Part shown: one piece after another, positions 1 to 7,553 of the stretch | Numbering within the stretch: the first letter of the stretch is position 1 | Layout of the letters: every line of letters begins with the position of its first letter | NCBI GenBank assembly: GCA_037441725.1 | Contig: JBBIRT010000115.1 | Coordinates: 1 to 10,347, forward strand | Direction: 5' to 3' | Length of the DNA stretch: 10,347 bases | Source of the DNA: JBBIRT01 sp037441725 | Lineage (GTDB): Bacteria; Desulfobacterota; BSN033; UBA1163 | The notes under the pieces: model-generated | Databases searched by the model: none | The model's input: only the letters and a program-made list of their open reading frames with translations | What the model was told of the DNA's origin: nothing | Program-made: the position numbers and the translations under genes

Positions 1-258
1 CTTCAAATTCGTATAGCGGTCATAATGCCCTAAATCGAGATCCGCCTCTGCCCCATCATCGGTGACATAGACTTCTCCATGCTGGTAAGGGTTCATCGTT
101 CCAGGATCCACATTGATATAAGGATCAAACTTGAGAAAATTAACCCTCAATCCTCTGAGTTCCAGGAGGGAACCAATCGATGAGGAGGCTAATCCCTTCC
201 CCAATGAAGAAACGACCCCCCCTGTGATAAAGATATATTTTGTCCTTGAATTGGCCAA
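1..258 (-). CDS. pyrG: CTP synthase, N-terminal part (cut by window edge)
   Basis: This is the first 86 codons of CTP synthase, which makes CTP from UTP, ATP and glutamine in the cytoplasm. The visible protein begins MANSRTKYIFITGG and carries the near-invariant synthetase-domain motifs GGVVSSLGKG (P-loop-like, about residues 13-22), KFDPYINVDPGTMNP, QHGEVYVTDDGAE and DLDLGHYDRY. The amidotransferase domain lies outside the window. The start is a TTG at 256-258. It is chosen because a strong Shine-Dalgarno, AGGGAGGT (263-270), sits 4 nt upstream and the N-terminus then matches family length. The gene lies 27 bp after the stop of the ApgM-family gene on the same strand, so co-transcription is likely. 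The identification is secure. Only the exact start and the missing C-terminus are uncertain. Confidence 0.96.
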   Translation of the reverse strand, partial: MANSRTKYIFITGGVVSSLGKGLASSSIGSLLELRGLRVNFLKFDPYINVDPGTMNPYQHGEVYVTDDGAEADLDLGHYDRYTNLK

Positions 259-262
259 AAAT

Positions 263-270
263 ACCTCCCT
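263..270 (-). promoter_or_regulatory. Ribosome binding site of pyrG deciding a TTG start
   Basis: On the minus strand the sequence reads AGGGAGGT-ATTT-TTG. The strong purine-rich site only fits the TTG codon at 256-258. I see no in-frame ATG that would give a family-like N-terminus, so pyrG appears to use a rare start codon. Confidence 0.75.
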
Positions 271-285
271 TCTTCTCAATAACCT

Positions 286-1512
286 TTAAGTACCTAAAAA
301 CCTTTCAATCAATTCAAAACCCCGTTCGATCGAAATCCTGGATAGGCTGGCTGAAATTTCATCAAAGGTTTGAGATAAACCAGAGTGGTATCTCTGATCA
401 TTTGAATAGATCACATAGGGCACTGGATCCGATGTATGGGTTCTGACAGAAAGGGGTGTGGGATGATCAGGAAGGACCAACACCCTATAATGATCCATCC
501 CTTCCATTCCCTTTAAAATATTGCCCACAACCTTTTTATCAAAAGCCTCGATCGCTTCGATTTTCAATTGAAGGTCTCCCATATGCCCAGCCTCATCAGG
601 GGCCTCTACATGAACAAAGACAAAATCTCTCTCTTTTAAACCTCTCAGGGCATATTGGGCCTTCCCTTCATAATTGGTATCAAAATATCCCGTAATACCT
701 GGAACATTCAATACCTCCATCCCTGCTAAAATTCCAATTCCTTTGACCAGATGGACAGCTGAGATGACAAAACCTTCGATTCCAAACCTCTCCTTTAAGG
801 AGGGCATTTGAGGGGATCGCCCTTGTCCCCACAGCCAAATGGAATTGGCTTTTGGAAGTCCTTTCCTTTCTCGAACAAGATTGATTGGATGTTTATTAAG
901 AAGGTGCTGTGACTGCTTTGTCAAAGTCAGGATAGGTTCATCCATCTGTTTAATGAAAGGAGATATCTCCTGTCCAACAATATCATGGGGAGGAACCAGT
1001 TTCATCTTTTCAAGGTCAAGAAAACGGGCCTCTCCATTTTTTAAGACCATCAAGTGGCGATAACTCACTCCTGGATAGAACTGAATGACCTCGGTTGACA
1101 ATTCTCGATTCAAAACATGGATAAGTCCTCTTGCCTCCTCATCTGAAATATGTCCTGCAGAAAAATCCTCCATGAACATCTTGTCTCCTATAGAATTTAC
1201 AGTGACAAGATTACATCGGTAGGCAATATCCCCAGAAGTAAGTCCTACTCCCATGCTCGCAGCCTCTATAGGCCCTCTCCCTGTAAAATAGAGATGAGGG
1301 TCATACCCGAAGATGGAAAGGTTTGCAATTTCACTTCCAGGAGTAAACCCATTGGGAACAGTTTGAACTAATCCAATCTCACCATGTTGAGCCATCCAAT
1401 CCATATGAGGAGTTTTTGCAACCATTAGTGGAGTCTTTCCATCCAGGCTCTCCACGGGATAGTCAGCCATTCCATCTCCCACAATAATCGCATATTTCAC
1501 ATTTCTGACCAT
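286..1512 (-). CDS. ApgM-family phosphoglycerate mutase-like protein, proposed homoserine kinase
   Basis: This 408-aa protein belongs to the alkaline-phosphatase superfamily, in the archaeal-type cofactor-independent phosphoglycerate mutase (ApgM) family. One branch of that family is annotated as 'proposed homoserine kinase' because it sits with threonine genes. Visible motifs are VGDGMAD (metal ligand Asp13), the active-site segment TPGSEIANLSIFGYDP (candidate nucleophile Ser60), TGRGPIEAASMG, then the C-terminal metal ligands PDEAGH (D306, H310), LPDH (D349, H350) and THTSDPVP (H359). All key residues appear intact. The gene follows thrC and hom on the same strand, and no GHMP-type thrB is present, which supports conversion of homoserine to O-phosphohomoserine. 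A plain glycolytic mutase (3-PG to 2-PG) remains possible. The ATG at 1512 has only a weak AGGG site 10 nt upstream. Family assignment is firm, the exact reaction is inferred. Confidence 0.88.
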   Translation of the reverse strand: MVRNVKYAIIVGDGMADYPVESLDGKTPLMVAKTPHMDWMAQHGEIGLVQTVPNGFTPGSEIANLSIFGYDPHLYFTGRGPIEAASMGVGLTSGDIAYRCNLVTVNSIGDKMFMEDFSAGHISDEEARGLIHVLNRELSTEVIQFYPGVSYRHLMVLKNGEARFLDLEKMKLVPPHDIVGQEISPFIKQMDEPILTLTKQSQHLLNKHPINLVRERKGLPKANSIWLWGQGRSPQMPSLKERFGIEGFVISAVHLVKGIGILAGMEVLNVPGITGYFDTNYEGKAQYALRGLKERDFVFVHVEAPDEAGHMGDLQLKIEAIEAFDKKVVGNILKGMEGMDHYRVLVLPDHPTPLSVRTHTSDPVPYVIYSNDQRYHSGLSQTFDEISASLSRISIERGFELIERFLGT

Positions 1513-1536
1513 TTCAAAGAATCCCTAAAATTTTTA

Positions 1537-1563
1537 AATATACCAAAAAGTTACAATTGTCAA
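1537..1563 (-). promoter_or_regulatory. Candidate sigma-70-type promoter for the ApgM-family gene and pyrG
   Basis: In the AT-rich 129-bp gap between thrC and the ApgM-family gene, the minus strand carries a perfect -35 TTGACA (1558-1563). It is followed by TATATT (1537-1542, spacer 15) or TATTTA (1535-1540, spacer 17). An 8-nt palindrome ACAATTGT (1553-1560) overlaps the -35 and could be an operator half or chance. This would let the ApgM-family gene and pyrG be expressed independently of the upstream thr genes. No start site has been measured. Confidence 0.45.
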
Positions 1564-1641
1564 ATATAAATCAAAAATATTTAGCAAAAGATATGCCAAA
1601 TCATATATTAAGTTGATTTTAAAATGCTTTTTGCCCTTAGT

Positions 1642-2694
1642 TTAAAGATTGAGGTACCTCAGCACAGCATCTTTCTTGGGAGGAAGAGAGATTGGCTTCT
1701 GGCATGCTCGAATGGCTATATCAGGATCTTTCAGACCATGCCCGGTTAAGGTTAATACCACCACATCCCCTTTCTTGAAAAAATCCTTTTTATAGAGCTT
1801 TAACACACCAGCTAAAGAGGCGGCTGAAGCAGGTTCACAAAATATCCCTTCCATGTTTGCAATGATCCGATAGGCATCGAGAATTTCATCATCACTCACG
1901 ATATCGATTAGTCCTCCAGACTCATCTCGCGCTGAAATGGCCTGTTTCCAACTTGCAGGATTTCCAATTCGAATTGCAGTGGCAATGGTTTCAGGTTGTT
2001 CAATGATTCTCCCTCTTACAATGGGAGCTGCTCCCTCTGCCTGAAATCCTAACATCTTTGGGAGGCTATCAGATCTCCCTCTCTCCCAGTACTCTTTATA
2101 TCCTTTCCAATAAGCAGTGATATTTCCAGCATTGCCCACAGGGAGGCAATGGTAGGTCGGAGCATATCCAAGATGATCAATGATTTCAAATGAGGCGGTC
2201 TTCTGCCCTTCAATTCGATAGGGATTGAGGGAATTGACTAAGGTGATAGGTTCTGTCTCGGAAATCTCTCTTACAATGTTGAGTGCCTCATCAAAGTTTC
2301 CCTCGATTTGAATGACTTGAGCTCCGTGGGCCATTGCCTGGGATAACTTGCCAAGGGCAATCTTTCCCTCAGGAATAAGGACATAAGCCTTCATCCCAGC
2401 TCGAGCCGCATAAGCAGCAGCTGAGGCAGAGGTGTTTCCAGTAGAAGCACAGATAACGGCCTTGGACCCCACTTGTTTGGCCATCGATACCGCTACGGTC
2501 ATCCCTCGATCTTTGAAAGACCCAGTTGGGTTGAGACCCTCATACTTAAAAAAGAGGGTGATCTTAGAAGTAATTTCCTTCTTGATTCGAGAGGATGGAA
2601 TTAAAGGGGTATTCCCCTCCAGCAGGGTGACAATGCTCTCCTCTCCTTTTATGGGTAAAAACTCTCGATATTCTCGAATGACTCCACGCCACAT
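1642..2694 (-). CDS. thrC: Threonine synthase
   Basis: Threonine synthase is a PLP enzyme of fold type II that converts O-phospho-L-homoserine and water to L-threonine and phosphate. With the chosen start the protein is 350 aa, near the usual length of the short bacterial/archaeal class. Motifs in order: WRGVIREYREFLP at the N-terminus, LLEGNTPLI, the PLP-lysine segment NPTGSFKDRG (Lys61), CASTGNTSASAAAYAARAG, the phosphate-cradling PVGNAGN loop, and FCEPASAASLAG. The frame is open from a TTG at 2706, but an AGGA site lies just inside that codon and suits the tandem ATGs at 2697 and 2694. I chose 2694 because the spacing is best and family members begin at or near M-W-R-G. The gene starts about 20 bp after hom and is very likely co-transcribed with it. 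There is no sign of a frameshift or a missing catalytic residue. Confidence 0.96.
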   Translation of the reverse strand: MWRGVIREYREFLPIKGEESIVTLLEGNTPLIPSSRIKKEITSKITLFFKYEGLNPTGSFKDRGMTVAVSMAKQVGSKAVICASTGNTSASAAAYAARAGMKAYVLIPEGKIALGKLSQAMAHGAQVIQIEGNFDEALNIVREISETEPITLVNSLNPYRIEGQKTASFEIIDHLGYAPTYHCLPVGNAGNITAYWKGYKEYWERGRSDSLPKMLGFQAEGAAPIVRGRIIEQPETIATAIRIGNPASWKQAISARDESGGLIDIVSDDEILDAYRIIANMEGIFCEPASAASLAGVLKLYKKDFFKKGDVVVLTLTGHGLKDPDIAIRACQKPISLPPKKDAVLRYLNL

Positions 2695-2714
2695 CATTTT
2701 CCTCAAAGGTCAGA

Positions 2715-4028
2715 CTATTCCAACTCATTCTCTACATGGAGATACATCGTTTTTCCTAAGATCACCCTCAATGTATCGATCTCTTTTAATGCTCGAAGGA
2801 CATTCCTCTCTCTTGCCTCATGGGTCATCATGACTATGGGCACCGCTCCATTGATCTTCCTACCCTTTTGAATCACAGCCGAGATACTGATATCGTGCTT
2901 TCCCAAAATCCCTGAAATTTTTGAAAGGACCCCAGGTTGATCCATGGCCGAAAATCTCATATAAAAAGGAGACCAGACCTCATCCATCTTTTTAAGAGGA
3001 ATCTTTTCAATGGCTGATTCTTGAAAAGAGAGTGGAGGAACTCGACGCCCAGAAGCTCGGATCAGAACATTTCTCCCGAGCTCCACCAAATCACTGACCA
3101 CCGCACTGCCCGTTGGCATCTGCCCTGCACCCTGGCCATAAAAGAGGGTGGGACCCACAGCATCCCCTTTAATATAGATGGCATTGAATACCCCTTCCAC
3201 GGTGGAGAGAAGGTGGTGTTTAGGGATCAGGGTAGGATGAACCCGTGCCTCTAACATTCCCTTATCAATCTTAGCAATCGCAAGGAGTTTAATCCGATAT
3301 CCAAATTCTTGACCGAATTGGATATCCAAGGGTGTAATTCCTGAAATCCCTCCAATAGAAATCTCTTCAAATCGAAAAGGGGTTCCATAGGCAAGGCGGA
3401 TGAGAATGGCAAGTTTGTGGGCTGCGTCGATCCCTTCAATATCGTAGGTTGGATCTGCCTCAGCAAATCCTTTCTCTTGAGCCTCTTTTAGAACTTCTTT
3501 AAAGTTCCTTCCCTCGTTGGTCATCTTCGAAAGGATATAGTTAGATGTCCCATTAAGAATTCCAAAGATTGACTGAATGCGATTGGCGACCAACCCTTCT
3601 TTAATCGATCGAATGAGGGGGATGCCTCCGCCTACCGAGGCCTCAAAATTGATATCCACACCGAATCGGTGAGCCTCTTTGAAGATCTCATCTCCATGAA
3701 GAGCAAGGAGGGCCTTGTTGGCCGTAACAATATGTTTCTTGTTCCGAATCGCTCTTAAGATAAAGGTTTTTGCAGGCTCTATCCCTCCAATTAACTCCAT
3801 CACGATATCGATTTCAGGATCTTGATAGACCTCTTCTGCTTTGGGAGTAAGGATCTTAGGGGGTAAATTCACCCCACGGTCCGTTTCTAAGTCAATATCC
3901 GCAATTCGCTTTAGGATGAGTTTTGCTCCCATGCGTTTCTCAATCAACTTGGAATTTCTCTGAAGGATCTTTACCACTCCAGAGCCCACTGTCCCGAAAC
4001 CAATCAGTCCCACCCTAATCACTTTCAT
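2715..4028 (-). CDS. hom: Homoserine dehydrogenase with C-terminal ACT domain
   Basis: This enzyme performs NAD(P)H-dependent reduction of aspartate semialdehyde to homoserine, the branch point to threonine and methionine. Counting from the ATG at 4028 the protein is 437 aa. It has an N-terminal Rossmann motif GLIGFGTVGSG (residues ~7-17), TANKALLA (Lys104), a dimerisation/catalytic domain with GILNGTSNYIL, the signature DPTYDIEGIDAAHK (catalytic Lys205) and GPTLFYGQGAGQMPTGSAV. A C-terminal ACT domain (about 355-434, starting FYMRFSAMDQPGVLSKISGIL) is the usual site of threonine feedback inhibition. There is no aspartokinase fusion. A GTG at 4031 immediately precedes the ATG and could also be used. 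The start is 5 nt from the aminotransferase stop (TGA AGG TGATG), so the two genes are probably translationally coupled. Confidence 0.97.
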   Translation of the reverse strand: MKVIRVGLIGFGTVGSGVVKILQRNSKLIEKRMGAKLILKRIADIDLETDRGVNLPPKILTPKAEEVYQDPEIDIVMELIGGIEPAKTFILRAIRNKKHIVTANKALLALHGDEIFKEAHRFGVDINFEASVGGGIPLIRSIKEGLVANRIQSIFGILNGTSNYILSKMTNEGRNFKEVLKEAQEKGFAEADPTYDIEGIDAAHKLAILIRLAYGTPFRFEEISIGGISGITPLDIQFGQEFGYRIKLLAIAKIDKGMLEARVHPTLIPKHHLLSTVEGVFNAIYIKGDAVGPTLFYGQGAGQMPTGSAVVSDLVELGRNVLIRASGRRVPPLSFQESAIEKIPLKKMDEVWSPFYMRFSAMDQPGVLSKISGILGKHDISISAVIQKGRKINGAVPIVMMTHEARERNVLRALKEIDTLRVILGKTMYLHVENELE

Positions 4029-4033
4029 CACCT

Positions 4034-5233
4034 TCAGACCCCATATTTCAAAACCCTTTGGATGCCTTTTACAGCCTGTTTTATTCGGGCCTCATTCTCT
4101 ACTAATGCAAATCTCACAAAACCCTCTCCAGATTCACCAAACCCTACTCCAGGGGAAACAGCCACCTTGCCTTCCTTTAATAGGAGTTTAGAAAATTCAA
4201 TGGAACCCATCTTTTTAAAAGGTTTGGGGATCTCCGCCCACACAAACATCGTCCCTTTTGGCTTTTCGATCTCCCACCCTACACGTCTTAGGCCTTGAAT
4301 CAGGGTATCCCTTCTTCTCCGATAGACCTCTACGGTCTGGCGAACGCAATCCTGGTCTTCATTGAGGGCAATGATGCTCGCAATCTGAATGGGCTGAAAG
4401 GATCCATAGTCCAAATAACTTTTCAATCTGGCCAAGGCCGCTAACATTTCAGCATTTCCCACAGCAAAACCAACACGCCAGCCAGGCATATTATAACTCT
4501 TTGAGAGGGAATAAAACTCTACAGCAATCTCTTTAGCCCCTTTGACCTGAAGGAGACTTGGGGCCTGGTAACCATCAAAGACAATATCCCCATAGGCCAA
4601 ATCATGGACCACCATAAGATGGTGCTCTTTGGCAAAAGTGACCAGATCCTCAAAAAAATTGAGATCCACTACCATGGTCGTGGGATTATGGGGAAAACTC
4701 ACAATGATCATTTTAGGATGGGGCCAGCTCTGTTTGGTTGCCGTTAAAAGCCTTTGGAAAAAATCACTTCCCCTCCCCAGGGGGACAGATCGCAAATCTC
4801 CACCAGCAATCACCACAGAATAGGCATGGATGGGATAGGTTGGGTCAGGTACGATGACAACATCTCCTGGACCGATGGTAGCCAGGACCAGATGGCCCAG
4901 TCCCTCCTTTGCCCCGATCGTTACCACACTCTCTGTTTCAGGATCCAGCTCCACATCATAACGTCTTTGGTACCATTGAGTAATTGCACACCTTAATTTA
5001 TAGATTCCCTTGGAGGCTGAATATCGATGGTTCCTTGGATTCTTTGCCGCCTCGACCAACTTATCTACAATATGTTTGGGAGTCGGCATGTCAGGATTCC
5101 CCATCCCTAAATCAATAATATCCTCTCCCTTTCGCCTCGCCTCTATTTTGAGTTGGTTGACGATTCCGAGGATATAAGGCGGAAGCCTCTGTATCCTCTG
5201 GAAATTAAAACCTTCAGGACTCAAGGTATCCAT
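4034..5233 (-). CDS. Class I/II PLP-dependent aminotransferase, AlaC-like
   Basis: This 399-aa aminotransferase is of fold type I, aspartate-aminotransferase superfamily, in the AlaC/DapL-like branch. Visible motifs are DLGMGNPDMPTP near residue 41, the substrate loop YSASKGIYKLR (~71-81), Asn183 in SFPHNPTT, Asp211 and Tyr214 in VVHDLAYGD, the Schiff-base lysine K245 in SLSKSYNMPGWRVGF, and the carboxylate-binding Arg374 in GFVRFALVE. The ATG at 5233 has a GAGGA site about 9 nt upstream. Proteins of this type beside hom are usually annotated as glutamate-pyruvate aminotransferase. Transamination to aspartate or LL-diaminopimelate cannot be excluded from sequence alone. The few-nucleotide distance to hom implies a shared transcript and a role tied to aspartate-family or alanine metabolism. 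The enzyme class is certain and the substrate is not. Confidence 0.92.
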   Translation of the reverse strand: MDTLSPEGFNFQRIQRLPPYILGIVNQLKIEARRKGEDIIDLGMGNPDMPTPKHIVDKLVEAAKNPRNHRYSASKGIYKLRCAITQWYQRRYDVELDPETESVVTIGAKEGLGHLVLATIGPGDVVIVPDPTYPIHAYSVVIAGGDLRSVPLGRGSDFFQRLLTATKQSWPHPKMIIVSFPHNPTTMVVDLNFFEDLVTFAKEHHLMVVHDLAYGDIVFDGYQAPSLLQVKGAKEIAVEFYSLSKSYNMPGWRVGFAVGNAEMLAALARLKSYLDYGSFQPIQIASIIALNEDQDCVRQTVEVYRRRRDTLIQGLRRVGWEIEKPKGTMFVWAEIPKPFKKMGSIEFSKLLLKEGKVAVSPGVGFGESGEGFVRFALVENEARIKQAVKGIQRVLKYGV

Positions 5234-5280
5234 TTCAAATCTTCCTCTTTAAAATCATCTTCCCTGATCTGAATCATTCA

Positions 5281-5370
5281 TTAAACTTCTGATCGGGTCG
5301 ACGAATCAACTTGATCCAGTTTTGAATCTTTTGAACTCTTTTTACCCCATTCCCTGTAATGGGTTAACAT
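5281..5370 (-). CDS. Candidate small ORF of 29 codons with ideal Shine-Dalgarno
   Basis: Between recG and the aminotransferase gene the minus strand has AAAGGAGGT (5377-5385), 6 nt before an ATG at 5368-5370. The reading frame runs 29 codons to TAA followed at once by TGA. The peptide begins MLTHYREWGKKSSKDSK, is hydrophilic and lysine/serine-rich, and has no membrane segment, cysteine or signal peptide. I do not recognise it. It is not an obvious threonine or isoleucine attenuation leader, since it has only two Thr and no run of them. Its Shine-Dalgarno starts 11 bp past the recG stop, and the aminotransferase start is 47 bp downstream. It could be a real small protein, a translated leader affecting aminotransferase expression, or chance. 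The strength and spacing of the ribosome site argue against pure chance. Confidence 0.45.
   Translation of the reverse strand: MLTHYREWGKKSSKDSKLDQVDSSTRSEV
5342..5367 (-). other. Hairpin directly after the small-ORF start codon
   Basis: In the minus-strand transcript, TTA-A-CCCATT, a loop ACAGGG, then AATGGG-G-TAA can fold into a 6-bp stem extended by 3 bp across one mismatch. It begins immediately after the ATG of the 29-codon ORF and is not followed by a run of U (it reads GTAAAAAG), so it is not a typical intrinsic terminator. It might tune translation of the small ORF or protect the 3' side of recG mRNA. Confidence 0.35.
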
Positions 5371-5396
5371 ACTTTGACCTCCTTTGCAATCCGATT

Positions 5397-7553
5397 TTAG
5401 CCTATCGTTGCCAGCTCCATTCTCCCTTTCCATCTTCTCATGAATACTTCTTTCAACTTCGAATGGGAGGGATGATTAAGCTCTGGGTCTTCCTCAATTA
5501 GCCGAAAGGCCTCCTTTCTGGCCTCAATTAATATAGAGGTATCTCGAAGGATGTGTGCTACCCTAAAATCGGGTAATCCTGACTGACGGACCCCAAAAAA
5601 TTCCCCAGGTCCCCTAAGGGCTAAATCCTCCTCGGCAATCTTAAATCCGTCGGTAGTCTTTTCCATGGCACGAAGTCGAACTTTTGCTTCCTCTGATGAT
5701 TGGTACTGAGCCAATAAAATACATTTGGATGGGTAATGTCCCCTGCCAATCCTTCCCCTTAGCTGATGGAGTTGAGAGAGACCGAACCGTTCAGCATGCT
5801 CCACCACCATTACCGAGGCATTGGGGATATCAATCCCCACCTCAATGACAGTCGTTGCAACCAGGATCTGAATCCTCCCCTCCTTAAATTCCATCATGAT
5901 AGCCTCTTTCTCATTACTCTTCATCCTCCCATGGAGAAGTCCGACTCGAAAATTTGGGAAGATCTCTCGCTGGAGATGTTCCGCCATTTGTGTAGCGTTT
6001 TTAAGATCCAGCTTCTCTGATTCCTCTACGAGAGGATAGACGATGAAAGCCTGTCGACCTTTACTGACCTCTTCTTCTACCAACCGATATACCCTTGGCC
6101 TTGCAGACTCCATGAAAACCTTGGTCTCGACAGGCATCCTTCCTGGCGGCATCTCATCAATGATAGAAACATCCAAATCCCCATAGAGGGTCATGGCAAG
6201 CGTCCTTGGAATAGGAGTAGCGGTCATCACCAAGACATCCGGGTTCTCTCCCTTTTTCTTTAAAAGCCCTCTCTGGACCACACCAAATTTGTGCTGTTCA
6301 TCAATGATGGCAATCCCCAAGTGACGGAAATCTACTGCTTCTTGAATGATGGCATGAGTTCCAATGATGATTTGGACCTCCCCATCACGAATGCCCTGAT
6401 AAAGTTCTTCTCTTTCTGTCCCTTTAATACTGCTCGTCAGGAGGGCAATATTAACTCCCAACGGCTTTACCCATCGATGGAAATTGAGGAAGTGTTGTTC
6501 TGCCAAAACCTCAGTGGGAGCCATAATAGCAGCCTGATAACCATTTTCGATCACATAAAGACATGCTAATAAGGCTACGATGGTCTTTCCACTTCCCACA
6601 TCGCCCTGGATTAATCGATTCATAGGATGGGGTCGTTCTAAATCTCTTTTAATCTCGGATAATACCCTCTCTTGAGCTCGGGTAAGTCTAAAAGGAAGTT
6701 GATTGAGAAATCTTTGAGGAAGAGCCCCATCGGTCTTAAAAGAGATCCCTGTCTCTAAAGCAATTCCTCTCCTCTTGATGGCCATCCCAAGTTCTAAGAA
6801 AAAGAATTCATCAAAGATAATTCTCCGATGACCTTCTGAACGTTGAAGATTCAGAACCTCCACCGATTCTCCCTCTGGGGGGAAGTGAACTCTTCGGAAG
6901 GCCTCAGGAAATCCAATCAAATCCTGTCGTTCTACAATTTCAGGGGGGATTGGACTGATCAGTTCATTGGCATATTCATCGAGGATGGTCCACATCAATC
7001 TTCTTAAAGTCCTCTGGGGCAATCCTTCTGTTTCCGAATAGATCGGAACGATTCGCTTAAAATTAAGATAATCTCTCTCAATCTCCCCATTGACCATCTC
7101 CACCTCAGGGTGGTGGATCTCCTTCTGGTAATTGAACCATCTCACATCCCCTGCGAAGATCAACTTTCTTCCCTTCTTAAATCTTTCTCGAAGATATTTC
7201 TCGCTCCCATGAAACCATTTCAAGGTAATCGTTCCGCTGCCATCTCCCACGACTGCCTCAAAAACCCTTTTCCTCTTATTTTGATAATGAATCACTCCTG
7301 AAAGTAAAATCTCTCCAAAACCGGTTTCTTTCCTTCCTGCTTTAAGTTCAGAAATCTTTTTTAAATCCCTTCGGTCTTCATAACTTCTTGGAAGGAAATA
7401 GAGCGCATCTTCTACAGTGAAAATCCCTTTTTTTTCAAAGAGTTTGGCTAATCTCGGTCCCACCCCTTTTACATATTGAATGGGAGTGAGGAGTCGATCG
7501 TGAAAATGGGATGGAATTTTCTGATGGAATCCTTTCTCGATCATGATTTCCAT
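5397..7553 (-). CDS. recG: ATP-dependent DNA helicase RecG
   Basis: RecG is a superfamily 2 helicase/translocase that remodels stalled replication forks, branch-migrates Holliday junctions and unwinds R-loops. The 718-aa protein starts with a helix-hairpin-helix-like segment (PIQYVKGVGPRLAKLF, ~24-39). The wedge/OB-fold domain follows (~80-155). The helicase core has LTRAQERV, Walker A GDVGSGKT (317-324), APTEVLAEQH, Walker B DEQH (418-421), TATPIPRT (444-451) and LLHGRMKSNEKE. Motif V is ATTVIEVGIDIPNA and motif VI is QLRGRIGRG. The C-terminal RecG signature TTDGFKIAEEDLALRGPGEFFG is complete. The ATG at 7553 shares its A with the TAA stop of the upstream zinc-ribbon gene. A second in-frame ATG at 7544 is an alternative. 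The long form, slightly over the E. coli length, shows no damage. Confidence 0.97.
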   Translation of the reverse strand: MEIMIEKGFHQKIPSHFHDRLLTPIQYVKGVGPRLAKLFEKKGIFTVEDALYFLPRSYEDRRDLKKISELKAGRKETGFGEILLSGVIHYQNKRKRVFEAVVGDGSGTITLKWFHGSEKYLRERFKKGRKLIFAGDVRWFNYQKEIHHPEVEMVNGEIERDYLNFKRIVPIYSETEGLPQRTLRRLMWTILDEYANELISPIPPEIVERQDLIGFPEAFRRVHFPPEGESVEVLNLQRSEGHRRIIFDEFFFLELGMAIKRRGIALETGISFKTDGALPQRFLNQLPFRLTRAQERVLSEIKRDLERPHPMNRLIQGDVGSGKTIVALLACLYVIENGYQAAIMAPTEVLAEQHFLNFHRWVKPLGVNIALLTSSIKGTEREELYQGIRDGEVQIIIGTHAIIQEAVDFRHLGIAIIDEQHKFGVVQRGLLKKKGENPDVLVMTATPIPRTLAMTLYGDLDVSIIDEMPPGRMPVETKVFMESARPRVYRLVEEEVSKGRQAFIVYPLVEESEKLDLKNATQMAEHLQREIFPNFRVGLLHGRMKSNEKEAIMMEFKEGRIQILVATTVIEVGIDIPNASVMVVEHAERFGLSQLHQLRGRIGRGHYPSKCILLAQYQSSEEAKVRLRAMEKTTDGFKIAEEDLALRGPGEFFGVRQSGLPDFRVAHILRDTSILIEARKEAFRLIEEDPELNHPSHSKLKEVFMRRWKGRMELATIG

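Noticed and set aside
2695..2706. TTG at 2706 as the start of thrC.
   Set aside because: There is no ribosome site upstream of it. The AGGA lies after it and suits the tandem ATGs, which also give the family-typical M-W-R-G start.
2432..2833. Plus-strand 133-aa open frame spanning the thrC-hom junction.
   Set aside because: It is antisense to two well-conserved genes, and its length reflects codon bias of the real genes. There is no Shine-Dalgarno or recognisable domain.
5234..5396. Threonine attenuator, T-box or SAM riboswitch upstream of the aminotransferase-hom-thrC cluster.
   Set aside because: The gap is short, the small ORF has no run of Thr or Ile codons, and I see no T-box or SAM-aptamer conserved pieces or a terminator with a U-run.
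5766..6020. Plus-strand 84-aa open frame inside recG.
   Set aside because: It lies wholly antisense to the conserved helicase motifs and has no ribosome site or protein family resemblance.
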